From positions 211,813-275,812 of the forward strand of contig CAJJDN010000080.1 of assembly GCA_905182985.1 (NCBI GenBank): 64,000 nt of DNA. The letters are read 5' to 3'. Position numbers and translations under genes: made by a program. Positions 59,501-64,000 of this stretch are shown one piece after another. The notes beneath the pieces were generated by a model. That model saw only the letters and a list, made by a program, of their open reading frames with translations. It was not told the origin of the DNA and made no database searches. Origin of the DNA: Paramecium sonneborni. Its lineage: Eukaryota; Ciliophora; Oligohymenophorea; Peniculida; Parameciidae. The number at the start of each line of letters is the position of its first letter. Position 1 is the stretch's first letter.

Positions 59501-59743
59501 AAACAATAAATTCTAACAAATTAAAGTAAACCTGAAGAATCAATATTTGGATTCTTTATTGCTACCAATTAAGTAACATTGAATAATCAAAGAAATGCAA
59601 GAAATGAATAATAAAAGAAATATTAATCCGAACTTAATGATATTTTATCTAAAGATTGTCCTGTATGTGGTAATTTTATATTTGAACAAATTCTTTTGCC
59701 ATTAGACAATGATGAATATGTCGAAGAGTCTTGGTTTATTTGA
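56504..59743 (+). CDS. VPS18: VPS18-type HOPS/CORVET subunit with RING-H2, 1,061 aa
   Basis: Core subunit of the class C Vps tethering complexes that drive endosome-lysosome (and in ciliates phagosome) fusion. Residues about 1-380 form the beta-propeller (FQIANFPLDQNLIQFAINDH, GNHIIIASNKGDVYHACRDE, FRISVEFEDKDAWEQLLELK). The helical solenoid follows (NRDGLIENYLKPMVDLLDKD, YITAIKKAIEIDLIDDAK-like). The C-terminal RING-H2 reads KCENCFRKL, then FECLHGFHRECI and a distant CPVCG after a long helical insertion, as in Pep3/Vps18. Introns at 57854-57879 and 58199-58226. The length agrees with Vps18 (about 970). Vps11 also has this layout; the C-terminal spacing favours Vps18. Confidence 0.88.
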
Positions 59744-60295
59744 TTATTTTTTTTAATTTAATTTAATTAAATTTTTAAAAGCATTTTGTAAAAGTAAATC
59801 TCTTATTATGAACCAATAAAAGTTGTCCAAATATTTTGATCTTTTTCTCAATACACCTATTTCTTATAGGGGAATCCATCAATCTGTTGATTTAATGAAA
59901 TTATAAGAGCTCAATCTAATTCTAAAGAACTTTATCGGACTTTTATTTCCTAAATATATAAATTACCAAATGAATTTAAGAAGATTTATTTTCTGATATA
60001 TAATTATGAGATGCAGTTAATATAGAAAATAATAAATTATGTAAAAATGGAAATATTGAGTTAATTTAAAAAAATATTTCAATCCATAAAACCAGATAAT
60101 TTATTATATGAAATTAACTTCTAATCATATGAAAGAGGAAATATTTGAATTTTTTGGTAAAACAATATTAGAGTGATTTTTGAAATGAAAAATTAAAATT
60201 TTTAAGTTATCATAAAATATTTAAATATTCTATTTTATTTTTTCATTATTAGAGTATTTATTTATTGATAAATCTATAAATTTAAACATATAAAC
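59744..60295 (+). other. Intergenic region with a possible small LYR-like gene
   Basis: ATG at 59808 opens MNQQKLSKYFDLFLNTPIS. Downstream, in another frame, AQSNSKELYRTFISQIYKLP continues to TGA at 60146-60148. The ELYRTF motif and the helical composition recall mitochondrial LYR proteins, which are about this size. An intron must join the two parts near 59900; no splice pair I tried restores the frame cleanly, so the gene is tentative. Confidence 0.35.
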
Positions 60296-61923
60296 TCATT
60301 CAGCATAAATGATATCAGAATTTTTATCTAATTTATTCCATAATTATGATATATATCCATATTTATCTTCTTTAAATCTTTGTTCTCTTTGCTTAAACCA
60401 ATTTATAGATATTAATTTTCTATTTGAATTTAGTATAAGAAAATCTCTAGCTAAAGTTGAACTATCCTTTTAATCGTAAGAATTTGTTAAATAATGAAAA
60501 GATCCATCACATTCTATTATAACATTTAGACTAGGTATCCAATAATCGTATGAATAAAATCCATCATTAAATTCTTTATTGTATTAAATACCTTTAGATT
60601 GAAGAAAATCTTCAACATCACTATTTATTTCATTAGTTCTTCCAGAAGGAGTATTATTTTAATTAAATATGGCCATAATATTTTCTTCTTAAAATAATTA
60701 AATGGAAAAACAATTCAATATTGCTTAACAAATTTTAGTTTAATTTATAGATTCTTATGGGAATGCAATTTAAGCATATCCAAATTTTCTCATAGCTTCT
60801 ACAGCTTAATCTATTAAAGGTTGAATATAATGTGTTTATTTTATAAGGGTGTTCATATTTTCTTTAGTTGGATTCAATCTAAATTATTCCATAATGTTAT
60901 GAATTTAAAAATACAAAAGAGATTGTAAATAATAAGGAAGGAATTCTTTTTCCATTTACATTTTTTTATGAATTTATAACATTCTCTTAACTAATTTTTC
61001 TCCCACTCCTACTTTACATAATTGACAAAACAAAACTTTAATATATGCAAATTCAATTTTTTCTTCTCTCCATTTAATTTTATTTGCCAATATCTCTTCT
61101 ATAAAAAATGCTTCTTCTTAAGGAAAATAATTTGTCTTAAATAAAAACTAAAATTAATCTTAATTTTTACAGATGATAATTATGAATAAAATTCAGGATT
61201 CTCTGAAAATTCTTTCTCTATATTTAATTAAGTTCGAACTCTTTAGAGAATAAATTTAGATACTTCCATAGCCAATTATTTTTCATTTAAATAAGAGATT
61301 AATTAATTATATTTTACAAATTGCAAATAATGAAGTATTGCATATAAATGTTTCAATAAGGTATTTGGTTTATTAATGAGAATCTAAAATACAAAAGTTT
61401 AATAATCTTATTTTAGACTTTAATTATCACTTTTTCTTAATATAAATCCCATGGCTTTACAAAATCTGGATAATGAAATGTTGGAGAATTTTTTACATTC
61501 ATTGCGATCTTTAACAATTTCAACATATTCTTTTAATTATTCTTCTATTAATTAAGAAAATTCAGCCAGATTAAAATTCTTACTTATCAAAGGGATGGAG
61601 GAAATGAAATTCGATACTGAATATTGTTTCTAATATAGAATGTAATTTTAACTGATTTTAATATTTCTTAAGCATTATTTAATAAAATATTCTTCAAGTC
61701 TTCTATTTTATATTACTCTAATTCTTATTTTATTTCTTCATAAGAACTTGATTCAAAATAATTAGGAATTAAGTAAAAATGTTTTGATTATAATATCATT
61801 AAGTCTCTTTCAGCTTTTTTGATTTAATTTATACTTTGTAATACGATATCCAAATAAACCTATCATTTACAAATTAATTATTACTAATTATTCAAATTTT
61901 TATGGTTAGATGGCTTTACACAT
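60296..61923 (-). CDS. RAP-domain protein, probable mitochondrial RNA-processing factor, 514 aa
   Basis: The C-terminal 110 residues form a RAP domain: DVEDFLQSKGIQYNKEFNDG, YWIPSLNVIIECDGSFHYL, STLARDFLILNSNRKLISIN, WFKQREQRFKEDK. This restriction-endonuclease-like fold is shared by FASTK proteins and a large apicomplexan family that process organellar RNA; the acidic V-I-E-C-D-G strand is present. The remaining about 400 residues are helical (SRFCKAMGFILRKSDN, LKHLYAILHYLQFVKYNQLI, VGEKLVKRMLQIHKKMQMEK), consistent with octotricopeptide-type alpha repeats. Introns at 61860-61884 (25 nt), 61583-61617 (35 nt, long for this genome) and 61148-61170 (23 nt). No clear targeting peptide from the chosen ATG. 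Confidence 0.82.
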
Positions 61924-62028
61924 TTATGGGAGTTTAGTAACTGCAAATTGCATCTTGGAAAGAAAATTTATCATAATTAGAAATAATTAAAAATTTATTT
62001 ATTTATTTAACATTTATATGAATTATAA

Positions 62029-64000
62029 TCAATCAAGCGTTACTTCTTAACTTAAAACTTAAACTAGATGTTTATTTCTTGCTAATTATTCTTTTGAAAA
62101 TATTAATAGTGAAAGTTTGACTCCAATAATAATATTTAGAAATTGTTTAGAAATCCCATAAATAATGAGTAAAAATACAATCAAAATGGCTATAAGAATT
62201 AAAGTGGCCATTAAAATAGCCTAAGCTCTTGAATTCTCATTAAAGATATTAAAATTAATAAAAATATTATCTCTGTTGAAATTAAATTAAGGAAACACAA
62301 AACCATAGGCTATTATAATATCTAAAAAATCTTGATCTTTTAAAATTTACATAAATTCCTGATTATTATCATAATCTGATTTCATGGTTCTTAATACATT
62401 TTGTGAATTAATCAAATATTTAGAATACCCTTATTATAATATATAAGGACAAGTATAACCTAATTAAATCATTGGAAGTATTGTATTCATTTCACAAATG
62501 TCATTATTTACAATATATGTAAGTGAATATGTATCATGTTCATCATCATAGGGTAATTCAAATAAATATCTATGTTCATAATTAGTATATAGATCATCAT
62601 ATAATTGAAATTTTTTCTCATCTACTTAATAAGATGGATTAGCATATTGTTATATAAAATGAATTAAACGATTACTAAATGCAATTTGAGTAAGTCCTAA
62701 ATATTATATGTCATTATGAAAATTAATAACTTATGAAACTTAATTTTTAAATAATTCATAATAAGGTATGAAATAAATTAATTCTAATGCACCTAATAGA
62801 ATTATCAAAAAAAATTATCTAATCCAAAATTATTTTTTTAATCGATGATCAGCAATTCTTTATTCTTATTTTAGAGATTACTAAGCAGTTTTATCTAATT
62901 TTAATAGATTATATTTCATATGTGATAATTCATCAACCTCTAATATTATTTAAATTTCATAATTTTAATCTATTAATTATTGATACAAATTTTAAAATAA
63001 AAAGTGAGTTCTAATAATAGCAACTCTCCATTTAGCAATATTTATCTCGGCAATAAGAATTAAAAAAGCAGCTATAAGACAAGAACTTAAACCTACAATT
63101 ACATAAACAGATGCAATATTCAAAGAATTATTTTAACTTTTGCTCATTTCTTCATTAGTTTAATTAATTAAATTAGTAGCTAATTCAAAATAAGTTGGAT
63201 AATTGAATGAAAAGTAACTTTCTTCCATATTGGAGAGATTAAATTCTGAATATTAAAACTCAACAACCTCTGTTATTCTATGAAATAATAATGGTAATCT
63301 ATATACTAAGAAATCTCTGGTATTAAAACAAGATTTTACTTAATTTCCATAATCATTAAATGTATGAAGAATGCAAATTGGTACATTTTCTAAATTTTAT
63401 AAGATTTCTGGATTAATAAATTCTCTATCATTATAATTCCTAATTTAAGAGATATAATCATCAGTAGAATTACTAATAAAAAATTAAGGAGCTTTAAATT
63501 GGTGATCATTTGCTAATAAATGAATGGATATTTCCATTAAATTAATATTTTATAAAAAGGTTATAGAAAATTAACCACCAGCTGATTTTAGAAAAATATT
63601 ACGAATATCTTCATTAATAGCTAAAATACTTAATACAACAATTATTATTAAAAATATAGTGTATATAAGTGCAACAAATATAATACTATATATTTGATTT
63701 GGACTTGATTAAAGCATTCCATTAATAATGTGATTTATAAGACCTTTTTAAGATTCAGTACTTTTGACTGAAGAAGATTATTATTGAAGGGTAAGTTTAT
63801 GATTAGATTTCTTTTTCATAGCAGTAGGTACAATTTTTTATTATTTATTTAAGTTTTGATATTTATTTATTCTAATTTAAGATTTTATCCATTCTGTCTA
63901 TTCTTTCATTTATTAATCTGTTAAATCTTTAATAGAAACTTACATCTCCATTTCTACTTTGAATTATATTGGTGATTCTACATCATCATCTTCCTTAATA
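62029..64000 (-). CDS. TmcB/PAS-family multipass membrane protein, N-terminus beyond window
   Basis: Continuous TGA-free minus-strand frame from the right edge to TGA at 62029-62031, 657 codons visible, no introns needed. From the N side: a cytosolic coiled segment (KVEMEMQVSIKDLTDQQMKE), then TM helices (IIFVALIYTIFLIIIVVLSI), an extracytoplasmic region, TM (VYVIVGLSSCLIAAFLILIA) followed by an inner helix pair, TM (FFLIILLGALELIYFIPYYE), another outer region, and TM (ILMATLILIAILIVFLLIIY) near the end. The TM, outer loop, TM, coiled helix, TM, outer loop, TM order repeats that of the C-terminal third of the giant protein at 8509-13816, so I place it in the same family. The PAS domain expected in the missing part was not seen. 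Confidence 0.7.

Noticed and set aside
1..64000. tRNA, rRNA, CRISPR array, transposon ends or telomeric repeats
   Set aside because: No T-arm-like GGTTCRA blocks in cloverleaf context, no rRNA-like GC-rich segments, no spaced direct repeats, no transposase motifs and no C4A2/C3A3 tracts were seen.

Overview
The window reads as macronuclear chromosome sequence of a Paramecium-type ciliate. Every convincing gene uses TAA and TAG as glutamine and stops only at TGA. The DNA is very AT-rich, gaps between genes are mostly short, and the spliceosomal introns are minute (19 to about 41 nt, usually 22-30, GTA...TAG). Three genes belong to the trichocyst matrix protein family, which points to Paramecium rather than Tetrahymena. 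Gene models were rebuilt by reading both strands with the Gln/Gln/TGA-stop code, placing introns by eye, and checking that exon lengths sum to a multiple of three. Because only TGA terminates, long chance ORFs are common, so small unplaced ORFs get low confidence.

Layout. 0-9 kb: KDM6/UTX-like JmjC demethylase (cut by the window edge), a small unknown protein, a papain-family protein with all three catalytic residues replaced, an unknown protein, a Pumilio protein and a SHAQKYF-type Myb. 8.5-17 kb: a giant PAS/TmcB-like membrane protein, then a perfect 1,112-bp duplication around a single N that duplicates the 5' part of an unknown gene (probably an assembly artefact). 18-24 kb: a four-TM protein, a tandem cyclic-nucleotide-binding protein, a cytochrome P450, a CCCH/TPR/U-box protein and a coiled-coil protein. 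24-31 kb: a divergent centromeric-type histone H3, PFK-2/FBPase-2, trichocyst matrix protein 1, a MORN protein and a CtIP/Sae2-type protein. 32-45 kb: an amino-acid transporter, a PX-pseudokinase and a 2,962-residue IP3-receptor-type calcium release channel. 45-57 kb: trichocyst matrix protein 2, an unknown protein head-to-head with an AidB/ACAD-type flavoprotein, UNC119, a seven-TM receptor, an MFS-like transporter, a PPPxYRG-repeat protein and trichocyst matrix protein 3. 56-64 kb: VPS18, a RAP-domain protein and a second TmcB-like membrane protein cut by the right edge.

The genes do not form an operon-like system. Functional themes recur: chromatin and genome maintenance (KDM6-like, CenH3-like, CtIP-like, Myb), regulated secretion and calcium (three matrix proteins, IP3R-type channel, VPS18), and membrane signalling (PAS/TmcB proteins, CNBD protein, receptor, UNC119). 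The best second-look items are the CenH3 candidate, the CCCH-TPR-U-box fusion, the catalytically dead papain and kinase homologues, the CtIP and KDM6 homologues in a lineage that eliminates DNA during development, and the altered pore filter of the calcium channel.
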